The notes below the pieces were generated by a model. It was not told where the DNA came from. It worked only from the letters and a program-made list of their open reading frames with translations, and ran no database searches. A stretch of DNA of 64,000 nt from Sepioteuthis lessoniana (lineage: Eukaryota; Mollusca; Cephalopoda; Myopsida; Loliginidae). Position numbers and translations under genes: made by a program. Shown here one piece after another: positions 44,381 to 55,145 of this stretch. The stretch covers positions 85,030,952 to 85,094,951 of the forward strand of contig OY757921.1 in assembly GCA_963585895.1 (NCBI GenBank), read 5' to 3'. The first letter of the stretch is position 1. The number at the start of each line of letters is the position of its first letter.

Positions 44381-45190
44381 CGCAGGTAGCATTAACGATA
44401 GCTAATAGTAATTAAATATTAAATTAAATGCATCTCATTATTTCCGAAATGTCAACTAATTTTTCCAATTTTCGTGTTTATAATCATTAACATCCGATTG
44501 GAACTTGCAAAACAAAATTTATCAAATTCGAAAAATTTTTCTCAATTCAATTTTAATAATTTCTATTTCTAATATTCAATTATTTCTATTAACATCATCT
44601 TTCAATTATGATGATAAGTAATAAATTCAACTGAAACAAAATAAATACTGAAATATTTGAATTTTTACTTTAAGCAAAAAAATATCAGAAATTTGTTTTG
44701 GGTATATTTTTTGTTTCACCAAACCAGCAGGAACCTGATACTCTGCATATATTTATTTTAGACTATTTAAAAAAAAAATAAAAGCTATTTTATCACGGAA
44801 TAATATTATCGATAATTTTATTAGAGATGCTTCATTCCAATCAAATTTGTGGTCATAAATGTTCCTATGATTACTATATGAGACAAGGTGAAGACTTATA
44901 TTTAACAAATAAAAATAACGAACCTTGTGTTTATCTTAATTTTCTCATTTTCATGAACGTCATGTTTTGAAAATGTACGATTAAAATATGAGATCAGGAA
45001 AAAAGATTAAACAGTGTTGTATTATTCTCTATTTTTCTATGTCTAAAAAGTGATAAATATTTAAAAAAAAAAAAAAAAAACGTGTTAATAGAAGATCAGC
45101 AAAAAGAATACTGTGATGTGCTATTCTTTATGATTAACGTACTAAATTTCTAAAATGTGTTAATATGAGATCAGGTTAAAAAAAAAGTCT
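44380..45190. other. AT-rich interval, nothing recognised
   Basis: No gene or repeat family seen. Confidence 0.4.
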
Positions 45191-45216
45191 GCATTGTATC
45201 ATTCTTTAATAAGGAG

Positions 45217-45217
<1 letters not shown>

Positions 45218-45269
<52 letters not shown>

Positions 45270-45645
45270 AAGAGAGAGAGAGGGGGGAAACGAGAGAGGG
45301 TGAGAAAAAACGAGAGAGAAAAAAACGAGAGAGAGAGAAACGAGAGAGAGAAAGAGAAACGAGAAAGAGAGAAAAAAAAACGAGAAAGAGAGAAAAAAAA
45401 CGAGAGAGAGTGAGAGGTAAAAGAGAGAGAGAGAGAGAGAGAAAACCATTAGGAGAGAAAAAAGCTAGAGGTAGAGAGAAAGAAAAAACGAGAGAGCGAA
45501 AGAGAGAAAAAAACGAGAGAGAAAGAGAGAGAGATAAAGAGAAAACGATATATATATATAAGTAGAAAACGAGAGAGAGAGAGAGAGAAAGAGAACGAGA
45601 AAGAGAAAACCAGAGACAGTAAACGAGTGAGAGAGAGATTTTTTA
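45218..45645. repeat. Long polypurine (GA)n-type tract
   Basis: Over 400 bp of almost pure purine on the plus strand, built from GAGA and GAAA runs with recurrent isolated C in acgagaga-type units. The 92-aa minus-strand Ser/Leu/Phe frame is a by-product of the composition. Confidence 0.95.
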
Positions 45646-45649
45646 TTTA

Positions 45650-46345
45650 TCTGTCATCTCTCTCTATAACTTGGTGAGGTTGAAAGGGTTCTGCTCCTAC
45701 AGTGTGTTGTGGACTAATGTTAATGAATGTGATACAATCAACACGAGTGCAGCAAAATAGAGAAATCTTATTTTTGGATAGATCTGGAAAGAAAAATTAA
45801 TTCATTCGTGTCTTAAGTCATTGCAGGTAGTAGTGACTAATCAGTAGCCGTGGGGAGTTGATAGGCTATCGTCCAAAATGACCGTCGAGCGGACAAGTAA
45901 GGTAAGGCTGCCATGGGATTTCGAGACAGTTGTATCCGTCTTACCGATGGAAACAAGTAAACTGTTCTGGTATTTGTTGTACGTCCCACCCTTTCGGCAT
46001 TCTCTTAAAAAAAAGGGGGGTGTCTAGGCGCCAGGCGATAAACCCAACCTCTCCGGAAAGGGTTACAGCTTTGAGTAACGGCCCCTGAGGCTCAATGATT
46101 TCGGTGTCTACCATGAGACGTGAATGCGGGACCACCCTGGCACTCGTGTTAAGCAGATTCAATCGACTGCCAACACACACAACCTGATTTGCGTACCAGA
46201 TAAAACAACCAGCCGAAGTGCGTCCCGTCCCAGCGGCCTAACAGACACGGCCAACAAGAAAGGAATCGAGAGAGTAGACGCACTGCAACCTTGGTCAGCG
46301 AAAGACCGGTCGCACTTTCGTGTATAGAGAGTGGGATCACACACA
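45650..46345 (+). other. GC-richer, CpG-containing unassigned segment
   Basis: It stands out from the AT-rich surroundings from about 45840 to 46340. Overlapping 60-80-aa frames exist on both strands (for example 46124-46327, with TANTHNLICVPDKTT). None shows a recognisable domain. It could be an untranslated or 5' part of a retroelement or a host exon/promoter region. I see no second copy in the window. Confidence 0.35.
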
Positions 46346-46654
46346 CACGTGCATTAGCTGTGCAAATCCCTCGCGAAGAAAGAGACTACGTATTTTTCTA
46401 GCTCACCTGATTGGTTAAAAAAAAATATGGTCAAGTGTTTGTTTTTAAAGTTGGGCTTTTATCCAAATTCTTGATTTTTTTCCTTGAACACGCGCGGGGG
46501 CAGTTTTTATGTAAAAAAATAAGCAAAATTGACTAGTTTTTTTTTCTAGAATATTCTTTGAAGAGGAAATTGCATCATTTCCTATATAGAGTAACTTTGT
46601 GACGAATAACCAGGAGGAGCCCATCCCATTAAGAGTTTCTCTCATAATAGAGTG

Positions 46655-46785
46655 AATAGTTAGATTCCTACTCTTCGGAAGTGTCTTATCGCTATGTGAA
46701 ATGCAAACAGCCTCGTTCAGGGTTTGAACTTGAGTTGTCAGGTTTACTTCATACTACGATAACCGTTAAACCTCGAGTATTTTTT
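46655..46785 (-). repeat. SINE B head fragment, diverged
   Basis: Reverse orientation: ctatgtgaaatgcaaacagc, B-box complement gggtttgaacttgag, A-box complement acgataaccgttaaacc. Tail absent. Confidence 0.65.
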
Positions 46786-47034
46786 TTTTACCGAAGCTAA
46801 TTCAAACATGTTCATAGGTTTTTAAAATTAGTAAAATAACATCGCAAATGATGTTTCTAGCAGAATAAAAACTATATCTGATAAGTGTCTTGGCTGGAAT
46901 ATTTATGACAATTTGGTAAAATTGTTTATGTTGAAAAAGACTGAAAATAGGTTAAAAACGAACCATTTTTACACTTTGCAGAAACTAAGTGAAAAGCAAA
47001 ACAAAAAAGAAACCAACATATAAACATGCGTAAG

Positions 47035-47215
47035 TAAAAATGGCGACCATAGTCGAGGGTAACCCGAAAGTTTCTTTTTCAATAGCTATTACACAGAGGG
47101 GTATAAGGGAGGACGCTAATCCCTGGATTGCTCTACTTTACCCTTGATCCGTACCTTATAATTCTGAAGATTAAGCAAAGCGGACTCAAGTACCGTTTTC
47201 TGAGTCTTAAAGATG
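47035..47215 (-). repeat. SINE C copy in the satellite
   Basis: From atggcgaccatagtcgaggg through aattctgaagattaagcaaa to gttttctgagtctt. The tRNA-like head is lost. Confidence 0.8.
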
Positions 47216-47257
47216 CGTACAAGTCTTAAAACCGGTAAAATAACGTCGCAAATGGTA

Positions 47258-48086
47258 CGAGGGGCATACGATAAGTTTCCAGACTTTTTTCGTATAGGTA
47301 TTTAAAAATGTCGTTGACTCTTGAAAATTCAGTATGCTATTGTTATACATCTTATAAGAAGACTGACCAAGTTTTATGACTTCACGTTCAAATGAACAGC
47401 TACAGCAGCAATTGGAATACACCCTACTAAAGCCTGATTGTCACAGCTGGTGAATTTAAAAAATGTAATCTGACACTTTCGAAGAATGATATGCAATAAC
47501 ATTCTGTTTTAAACTTGGAAAATATGCCACAGAAACGTATGGAATGCTTCAGACTACTTTTGGAGCATCTTACATGAATCGAGCATCAGTTTGTGAGTGG
47601 CATAAGAGATTCAAGGAAGGCAGGGAGTCTGTGAGGGATGATGATAGGTGTGGGAGGAGTAAGGAAGTCAATACAACAGAGTTGATTGGCCAAAGAGATT
47701 CCGTCGGAAGAGACCAGCACTCTTCAAATCGGGCCAGGGGCATTTTCACCAGGACAATGCATCCTTGTCACAAACTATTTGACCAAGATGGGCATCAACA
47801 CAGTTTCTCACCCTCCATATAGTCTAGACGTTGGTCCCTGTGACTTTTGGTTATTCCCTAAGCTCAGAAGCTGTCGTTATGATACAATTGAAGAGTTGAA
47901 AGAGGCTGTGACGAAGGTCATTGACACACAAGAGGACTTACATGGGGCCTTTCAAAAGTTGTTGGAATGGTACAACAATTGCATTGCAGCCAGAGGTGAT
48001 TACTTCGAAGGGGACTAGAGTTTCATGTGTGTACTATCAATAAAAGTGCCCATACGAAAAAAGTCTGGAAACTTATCGTATACACC
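47258..48086 (+). mobile_element. Mariner deletion derivative (m4), larger deletion
   Basis: TA-flanked (47256-47257, 48087-48088). N-terminal frame 47544-47695. Here the joint skips from LIGQ directly to the RDSVG region, so the TTAGGG-bearing stretch and YVEVLREF are also gone. In the shifted frame the C-terminal CDFWLFPKLRSCRYDTIEEL and FQKLLEWYNNC blocks are open (47686-48018). Inserted in a satellite monomer. Confidence 0.88.
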
Positions 48087-48294
48087 TATTTCTAACTTGA
48101 AAATAAACACTCCTATGATATTTGATTAATGCCAAGGCTGAAATTTTAGTCATAATTTGCACAAATTATTTTTTCATAAATAATTAAAAAAGTTTAGCAA
48201 GGAATTGTATTTTAAAACTATGTAGACATTACTTTAAAATACCTCCAAAAACTCTTTAACAGGCCCTTAAAAATAGTGAAATAGCATTGCAAAC

Positions 48295-48850
48295 TTGGTT
48301 GGTTGTTTGGGTTTTATGGCATATCAACCTTTGTAGGTTATTTGATGCGAAATCTATTTTCATGGAAATTGTTTTATTTCAAACAATTCAGTTTAGCATG
48401 AGTACACAGTTTGTCAAAAGATTCTTTTTCAAGCTATTCAATTTAGTCAGACAGTTCTAATTCCGTTAATATAAGTACAGAAGTTCTATATTCAACAATT
48501 CAGTTTAGTGTAAGTACAGTTTCAATGTCAAAAACCGTTCCATTTCGAACAATTCAGGTTAGCATAAGCACGCAGTTTAAATCTAAGTTCACAGTTTAAT
48601 TGTAAAAACCACGGTTTAGTTCTATTTAACCAATAGATAGGACCCATATCAGGTGTTAACTCTCCGGGCAAGAGTGGATCTGCGAGCAATGGCAATGAAG
48701 TGGTGCTCCACAATCCTCAACGTTCCAGCATTACTGGAACCTCACCATCAGATTGTTTAGTGTCATCTATCAGGACACTCGTTAGGAGTGGGGTCTTAAC
48801 CCTCTGCAGAGAAGCAGTCGGTATATTCTATAGCCCTAGCCGACTGGGAA
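48295..48850 (-). repeat. Family D inserted in the satellite
   Basis: Tail complement from 48310, unit array 48360-48620, head to 48848. Flanks ttgcaaacttg (48290-48300) and ttgcaaagttg (48853-48863) match at 10 of 11 bases, which indicates retrotransposition. Confidence 0.88.
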
Positions 48851-48882
48851 GTTGCAAAGTTGAGAGTAAACACTACCACTAT

Positions 48883-48941
48883 CCTATTTACCCAACCCCT
48901 CCACTCGGGCAGGATATGACACAAGGTCAATTTTTCAAGCG
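48883..48941 (-). repeat. SINE B 3' end only, with perfect 19-bp duplication
   Basis: A 59-bp piece of the SINE B tail (cctatttacccaacccctcc ... tttttcaagc) flanked by gagtaaacactaccactat at 48864-48882 and 48942-48960. A very early 5' truncation of a genuine insertion. Confidence 0.93.
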
Positions 48942-49829
48942 GAGTAAACACTACCACTATATCTAATAAGTGTCAAGGTTGAAATATTTATTACAATTTG
49001 CCAAAATTGTTTATGCTGAAAAAAAAAAAAAAGATAGGTTGAAAACGAACCATTTTAACCCTTTGTAGACAATGATTAAAAAAAAAAATAATAAAATGAA
49101 TTTAAAAAAATAAAAAATCGACAAGATATAAAATTGTGTACAGGCTGTTAAAACTAGTCAGACAACATTACAAATGGCGTTTCTTATTGTGGGAAGTTTT
49201 AGTCTCAATTATCAGATGCTGAAATATTTGTGATGATTTACAAAAATTGTTCATGTTATAAAAAAATTAAAAAAATGAAAAAGCTTAACGACGTTCTATT
49301 TTAACACTTTGGAGATGTTCTTAAAAAAAGTCTTCTGTACAGGCTTTTATAAAATAGTAAAATAACATTTTAAATGGTATTTTTGGGAAAATAAACGCTT
49401 TTTACAACGTCGGATAAGTCCAGAAACTGAAATAGGTATGATAATTTGCAAAAATTATGTCGAGATACAAATCTTTTTTAGCTCTTAAAAAACACTAATT
49501 TAAAACACATAAACTTGTGTAAAGGCTCTTGAACCTTGCAAAATAATGTTGTTTTTTTTTGTTTCTAGCAAAATCTCAATATATCCGACAAGTGCAAAGG
49601 TTGAGACCTTTGTGATAATTTGCAAAAAAATTTATGTTGAAAAATACTGAAATTTGGTGGAAAACCTGCCATTTTAGCAATTTGTTGGCCCTGATTAAAT
49701 GATAAATATAAACTTTCTTACCAGCCCTGGAAACTAGTAAAATAATATTGCAAATACTGTGTCCAACCGAAGAATATAGTTGAGGGAAGACATTTTGTAA
49801 AAAGAAATGGTTTCTCTTATACACCATAA

Positions 49830-50300
49830 AATGCAGGAGTATAAAAGCTTCTATTAAGTTGAGATATTTTTTCGAGGATTGATCTTTTTTTTGTCAATTA
49901 GACTTCGATAACATGAAATAGATAAGTTGCTGACTAATCCATGTGTTTGTTTTTTTTTGAATGAAAAAGTTTATTCGAATTTATTATTTGTTATTTTCTG
50001 GGTTCTTGATTTGTTTTTTTATAGGTATTTTTTGTTTAAAGTGTAAACGTTAAAATGGTGTAAATGTCACTTTCAGTATATAACGATAAAAGAAGAAAAA
50101 AAAATACACACTGCAAATTATCTGACGTTTAATATTAGATCCTTTTACATCAGAAATTGAATTATTTGTCAGGCTCTTAAGAGACATCGCAGTTTCAGTC
50201 AATGGGATAAAAAAAATATTGTAAATTGCACTTGTTCCAGGAACTTGCTTGGCATTTCGGGAAGAGAATGATGACATTTTAGAATTTAATTTTAGGCCTC
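49830..50300. other. AT-rich interval, nothing recognised
   Basis: No gene or repeat family seen. Confidence 0.35.
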
Positions 50301-50356
50301 ATTGAATGATATCCACACTATCATACACAACCATATACAGGAAAGCACACACACAC

Positions 50357-50359
<3 letters not shown>

Positions 50360-50427
<68 letters not shown>
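50360..50427. repeat. Longest pure (TA)n array
   Basis: About 33 TA units between short CA runs. The three overlapping YIYIYI frames across it are artefacts. Confidence 0.97.
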
Positions 50428-50432
<5 letters not shown>

Positions 50433-50529
50433 ACTTTGTAAGTGTTCTAGCATGCATGAGAAGGTTTGCAGAGTCACATAAACTTGCTAAATTTATTTCC
50501 TTCAGAAATTGAGATATATTTATATATAA

Positions 50530-50795
50530 GTAAGTAAAGTTGGCAACCTTAGTCGAGGGTGACCTGAAGGCTCTCTTTTCGATACCTACTACACAGAGGT
50601 GTAGGGGAGGGCGCCACTCCATTCCCAGGATTGCTCCATTTTACCCTTGATCTTCACCTTATAATGCTGAGTGCTAAGCAAGGCGGCATCAAGTACCATT
50701 TTTTGATTCTTTGGTATGACTCGACTTGGGATTGAACACTGGTCTCCCAGACCATTGGCGAACACTACTCTTTAAGCTAATGGCCCATATATATG
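50530..50795 (-). repeat. SINE C, full length
   Basis: The most complete SINE C: end aaagttggcaaccttagtcg, body, B-box complement gggattgaacactggtc and head end agctaatggccca. The terminal agtaagtaaag run at the left is its 3' tail. Confidence 0.9.
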
Positions 50796-50814
50796 GGTGT
50801 GCGTGCATGTGATT

Positions 50815-51065
50815 TGGCCGACCGTAGTCGAGGGTCCACCGGAACCTTCTTTTCAAGACCTATCATACCGAGGTGCAGTGAAGCGCGCTACTCTTTTACC
50901 AATATTGCTCCACTTACCCTTGATCCGTACCTTATAATCCTCAGTGTTTTGCAAGGAGGCGTCAAATAATATTTTGGGGTCTTCGGTATGACTCGACTTG
51001 AGATTGAACCCCGGTCTTTTGGAGCATTGGTAAACGCTCTGACTATAATGCCAATGGGCCGGTTA
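50815..51065 (-). repeat. SINE C, second copy in tandem
   Basis: From ggccgaccgtagtcgagggt to tataatgccaatgggccgg, with the B-box complement gagattgaaccccggtc. Same orientation as the copy just before it, 20 bp away. Confidence 0.88.
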
Positions 51066-51114
51066 TATATTTTTTTCTCTTGGAAAAAAAAAACAACAAA
51101 AAAACAAAAAAACA

Positions 51115-51259
51115 CAATCTGTCACATACAGATAAATTTATTTCCATCCTGTTCAAAATATTGAGCTCTACCAGGATTATTTAATTTTAATATTCCATCT
51201 TTGAATATTTTATTAGTCCTGATTGGAATTATTCCCTACTCCAGATTTACTGAATTGAG

Positions 51260-51313
<54 letters not shown>
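51115..51313. repeat. Dispersed repeat fragment followed by (AC)n
   Basis: 51115-51250 includes ataaatttatttccatcctg, a word shared with the arms of the 5195 foldback, and 51165-51245 resembles 5090-5167 in inverse orientation. A pure (AC)n array follows at 51264-51313. Confidence 0.55.
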
Positions 51314-51317
<4 letters not shown>

Positions 51318-51329
51318 GTATAATTGGTG

Positions 51330-52245
51330 CAAAAGATAGTTATCAAGCTCTATTGATAAATGCATTTTAGTTGCTACTTGTAAATAAATATGATATTCAT
51401 GAAATTGTTTTTAATAATATGTATGGTAAATACAATATTGTTATTCATAATCATCATCATAATCATCACCATGTGGGTTTTATAATACTGGTGAGCACCA
51501 TTTTTGGTACCAAGAAACATGTACCATAGCTAATTTGATGGTGCTGATTCCGAAAATGACCTCAGTTTTTCATGACTAGCTACCGTTTTTCCTCTACTCC
51601 AATTGCTCATTTTTAGAAAAAAAAGATCAATTTATGATCTTCACTGATCAGATAATTTATTTAATAAAGGTCAAAGAAATCCATTAATTTTCACGTAGGG
51701 CGAGCAATTTATGTCAGCCACCCAAAATAAACATTTTTTTTTTAATTAGAAAAACTGTTTTTGAGTCTAAAAATTCTAAATCGAAGCGCCGAATTTTTTC
51801 CAATTTATCGCCAAAATTCGAATTAACTGATAACTTTATCAGTAATACACTTCAGTTAGCCTGATAATTAAGGTGACATAAAAAATGAAACCCTAAAATC
51901 TTGTTTGATATTCATGAATTTATCTCATCACTTATTTCCATTCACGATTTAAGGAAACCAAATACATTGAGAGCTGAAGTTTTTACAGTTAGAAAGAAAC
52001 TCCAACAAAAGACACCCCAATTGAATGCACCAATTCTATTGTACATGATGAACATAATGAAAATGATCACACAATTACATCATAACATTCAATATGCATT
52101 TAATTCAATAAATGAATTGGCATTACGTCACTAGGACATCGTTTGTTGATGAGGTGAAAAACCTCTTAGGCAATTGCCCGGCCGAAAACTGCAAGGCGTT
52201 TGTGAAAAAAAAAAAAAACCCGATAAATCTACTGGCCGTAAGCTC
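51330..52245. other. Unassigned interval with one 77-aa frame
   Basis: The frame at 51901-52134 (beginning MFDIHEFISSLISIHDLRKP) has a mixed amino-acid composition unlike simple AT-rich noise but no recognisable motif. No splice or promoter evidence singles it out. Confidence 0.25.
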
Positions 52246-52251
52246 AAATAT

Positions 52252-52976
52252 TGTTGTATACTCACATAATAAATATGCTTATATAAACATATACATGTTC
52301 ATGCAGGATACATACTGACGCAATGAATATCAGACGAGCGAAGACTTTTTTAAAAGAAATATACCTCTCACTTTATTGTAAGGGTTCGAAAAGGGTTACT
52401 CAGTGTTTTACTGTGAGAGGGAGATGGAGACCGAACAAAGACTGCGATATATTGACCCCCCACTCTTATGGCCGTCAGCGTTGTGTCTTTCTCGTTCTCC
52501 AGGGCTGCTCAACCGGAGGCCCAGGGGCCCAGCTCTCTGCTGGATGATGGCTTTCTTTACTGCAACTTATCACCAATTGGTCTCCAAAACTCCATCGGAG
52601 GTCCCGAGGGCCCCTTCGGCCGGGTGTGGCTTTCCCTACCACACCTTGTCTCCGACGTCTCTGAGACCCAACTGTCTGACTTCCTGTCTTGACCGAGTTA
52701 TATAATAGTTCACGCCCACTCAATCGTCCTCTCAATCTTTGGAATGGTATGTTTGATCGTCATCTAGCAGAAATAACTATCATGCAGTTCACAGGTCACT
52801 CTCTTCCGGTGCATCAGTCTATGAGTGTACCATGGGATTTTTTACCTTGTCCCATTTCGTCAGCCAAGCCCACTAACGCGATTTCCTCTCACAACTGCCA
52901 TTGGAATGTGTCACTTTCTTCCGATGTGTCACTTTGGAATGGCAAGTTTGGCCGGGTCGAAGGTCAAAATACAACA
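52252..52976 (-). mobile_element. Solo LTR, 725 bp, single U3 block
   Basis: Best-defined member of the LTR family: tgttgtata at the plus-strand left end and acaaca at the right (TG...CA on the minus strand), flanked by ATAT at 52248-52251 and 52977-52980. AATAAA on the minus strand at 52372-52377. It contains one copy of the block duplicated at 6835-7220. No internal region. Confidence 0.85.
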
Positions 52977-53009
52977 ATATTAAGGTTCATTTTTTACATA
53001 GCCATCAAG

Positions 53010-53220
53010 ATAAAATTTCCGGATAATTGCGTTGATGTTTGTGATGAGCAAGTAGAAAAGTTCCATCAGGATATCAAAACAATCGAAGAGCGCTCCGAGG
53101 GACAGTGGGACAAATGAATATTGGCTGACTCCTGCTAGTGTATCAAAAGGGACTTAAATAACACTGAATATGACAATCAAGAAAGAGAAACTTGGTTTGC
53201 CATAGTTCTAATATTCAAGA
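53010..53220 (+). pseudogene. Fragment of a conserved mobile-element-associated protein
   Basis: Translation reads FPDNCVDVCDEQVEKFHQDI followed by KTIEERSEGQWDK, a stop, then ILADSC*CIKRDLNNTEYDN. It matches in order the ERFHQDI..ME.RYQG.W...LADYCW.IKRD pattern I know from many uncharacterised arthropod and invertebrate proteins linked to transposons. Two stops interrupt it. Function unknown to me. The solo LTR sits directly upstream and may have truncated it. Confidence 0.6.
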
Positions 53221-53262
53221 ATGTTTTATTTCTGATGTTACTTTACTAAATAATTTTTAAAA

Positions 53263-53758
53263 TTAAGGGTTTTTGGACCATTGTCTTAATCTTTATTGTT
53301 ATTTCCAGAAAGTTTCGGTCGAGTTTGTCGAACTCGGGAACCTTCTCGGGAACTTTCTCTACGTCCTTTATTGAATCCACCGGAGTCACCAGTTCTGATT
53401 CCCTTAACCATAATCAGGTACAAGTGTTACGTATTGCTGTATTGTTACTCGCCTGGAGCCGGGATTGAAACTGAAATCTCCAGATAATTGCTAGTTAGAA
53501 GCTTAGGGAACCAAAGCCTATAACCGTTACGCAATGTTTCCAGCAGGCCAATTTAGAGTGAATTTTTGGGACTTATAAACTTAATGTTCGTACTTGATTA
53601 GGATTACTACAATTATGTATTATTTTTTTACCTGTGCTCATATTCAGATACTTTTAAGATTCCAGAGTTCGACTAACACCTGAAAAAGGCTGGAGGACAT
53701 ATCGACCGAAACGTTGTGGAAATAACAAAGATGAAGACAATAGTCCGAAAACCCTTAA
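53263..53758. mobile_element. TIR element with a tRNA-like insert
   Basis: Arms ttaagggtttttggaccatt... (53263-53322) and its imperfect reverse complement ending acccttaa (53700-53758), with shared ttgttatttcca and gtttcggtcg. Between them, on the minus strand, lies a tRNA-like stretch (ttgcgtaacggttataggc at about 53545 and gtttcaatcccggctcc at about 53465) that resembles a SINE head. The inner right arm has acctgaaaaaggctgg with accgaaacg, as at the ends of some retroelements. Confidence 0.6.
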
Positions 53759-53984
53759 TGATAAAAATCATCAAGCTTCGTCTCAGATTTAGGCAACTTT
53801 TATTAAATAATTTGAAAAAAAAAATACTTGGTATATACATTCGTGTTATTTGTAAAGACTTAGGTTATACTTGTCACTGCAAAAATAGATATTTCTCAAT
53901 AAGCAAACCAATATTTATTGGTGTGAATTCGAATTGAGAGGTTTCTAACATTTTACTTTGATTAATATTGCTATCGGTCAATAT

Positions 53985-54653
53985 TGTTGTATAGTATACT
54001 ACGCGTATACAAATATACACGGGAACATAATCAACTGATAATGGGGGTGTCCTCGTGGTGTAATGGTTAAAGTGATGGACTGCGGAATCGTAGTACGCGA
54101 GTTCGTACTCCAGTTGTGCTATTACGTTCACTTTCTGGCAAATACCCTTGGGAAAGGTATGAACCCCCTAATCTTCCCAGCTATGGGTTAAATAGTACCA
54201 CTATTGTTCTTCTTGGAGAAAGGCTTTGGCATTAAATAAATAACCTACAAAGGTTGATATGCCATTAAACAAAGAAACCAAACTAATCAACTGATAATGA
54301 ACGACTTCAATAACGAACGAATACACTTTATAAAAACATAAATCTCTCACACTTTATTTTCGAAAAGGTGATGTTTGTTGTGTATTAGAAATGAGTGGAG
54401 ACAAGGACGGACTGCTATATTGACCCAAGTTCTTCTCTCGACCATAGCAGCACTTCTTTCGAATCTTAGCTTTGGGTTGCTCAACCGGGGGTCACTAAGG
54501 GCCCAATGTCCTCTGTCTGCAGCTGGTTCTCACTTCGGCATCCGGTCTTCAACTGACTTGAACCGCACGTCCACCTGCTTCCACTGTTCTTCCGCTTATT
54601 TACACTGGTGCATCCTCTTGAATAACGGCTCGGTCGAGGGTCAATATATAACA
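53985..54653 (-). mobile_element. Solo LTR interrupted by SINE A
   Basis: Same family as 52252: tgttgtatag at 53985, end tataaca at 54653, ATAT at 53981-53984 and 54654-54657. Without the SINE it would be about 413 bp, shorter than the other copies because most of the U3-side block is absent. Contains the conserved ctcacactttatttt (poly(A) signal side) and tgctcaaccgggggtc words. Confidence 0.85.
54044..54283 (+). repeat. SINE A nested in the LTR, 16-bp duplication
   Basis: Full-length SINE A with a perfect duplication taatcaactgataatg at 54028-54043 and 54284-54299. It is one of the least diverged copies in the window and carries a small tandem ATAA repeat in its tail. Confidence 0.96.
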
Positions 54654-54882
54654 ATATCTTATATCCCGAAAACAAATTAAACAACGCTTTAAAAAAAGTG
54701 GGGGATTTCTGTATAGCTAAAACGGTACCTGACCTAGGAAAATTAAGCTTATTTTCAGATTTAGTACCTTCAAATTAGCTAAAAGTGATAGTTGTTAACT
54801 CGACACCATTTCAATTTATCATTGTTCTTCATAATAAATATGGTATTAATAATATTGTTTTTCGTAATAATATGGTACTTTG

Positions 54883-55145
54883 CCTAGTCGGCTGGGGCTG
54901 TAGAAAACACCGACTGCTTCTCTGCAGAGGGGTAAGACCTCCCACCAACGAGTGTCCTGGATATGAAACTAAACAATCTGATGGTGAGGTTCCAGCAATG
55001 CTGGAGCTTTGGGGAATGCAGAGTACCCCTTCATTGCTATCGCTCGCAGATCCACTCTGGCCCGGAGTGGTAGCACTTGATCAGGGTCTTATCTATGGGT
55101 TAAATAGAACAAAACCGTGCTTCTTTCACTATTCTGATTTTTTCA
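54883..55145 (+). repeat. Family D, first of a tandem pair
   Basis: Head (gtcggctggggctgtagaaa) through tatgggttaaatagaac, then array units to about 55320. No tail; the next element's head starts instead. Confidence 0.85.

Larger units (their letters stand above)
46800..49830. repeat. Divergent ~200-bp tandem satellite with nested insertions
   Basis: Monomers share words in fixed order: ggctctt/aaaactagtaaaataac, ttgcaaatg, gtttctagcaaaata, atctgataagtgt, gctgaaatatttgtgacaat, ttgcaaaaattgtttatgtt, aaaacgaaccattttaac. Recognisable monomers lie at 46810-47000, 48230-48300, 48960-49130, 49140-49330, 49340-49520 and 49520-49760. SINE C, a mariner, family D and a SINE B fragment interrupt the array. 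Monomers differ considerably, so the array is old. Confidence 0.75.

Noticed and set aside
45171-45449. A 92-aa frame rich in Ser, Leu and Phe.
   Set aside because: It is the antisense reading of the polypurine tract. Composition alone explains it.
50299-50622. Long frames rich in Tyr-Ile repeats (also near 1151, 28360, 41824, 42435, 63540).
   Set aside because: They are translations of (TA)n arrays read through into flanking repeats and do not represent proteins.
53263-53758. Active hammerhead ribozyme at 53678-53712.
   Set aside because: The CTGATGA core is changed to CTGAAAA and stem II pairs poorly, so only a family resemblance can be claimed.
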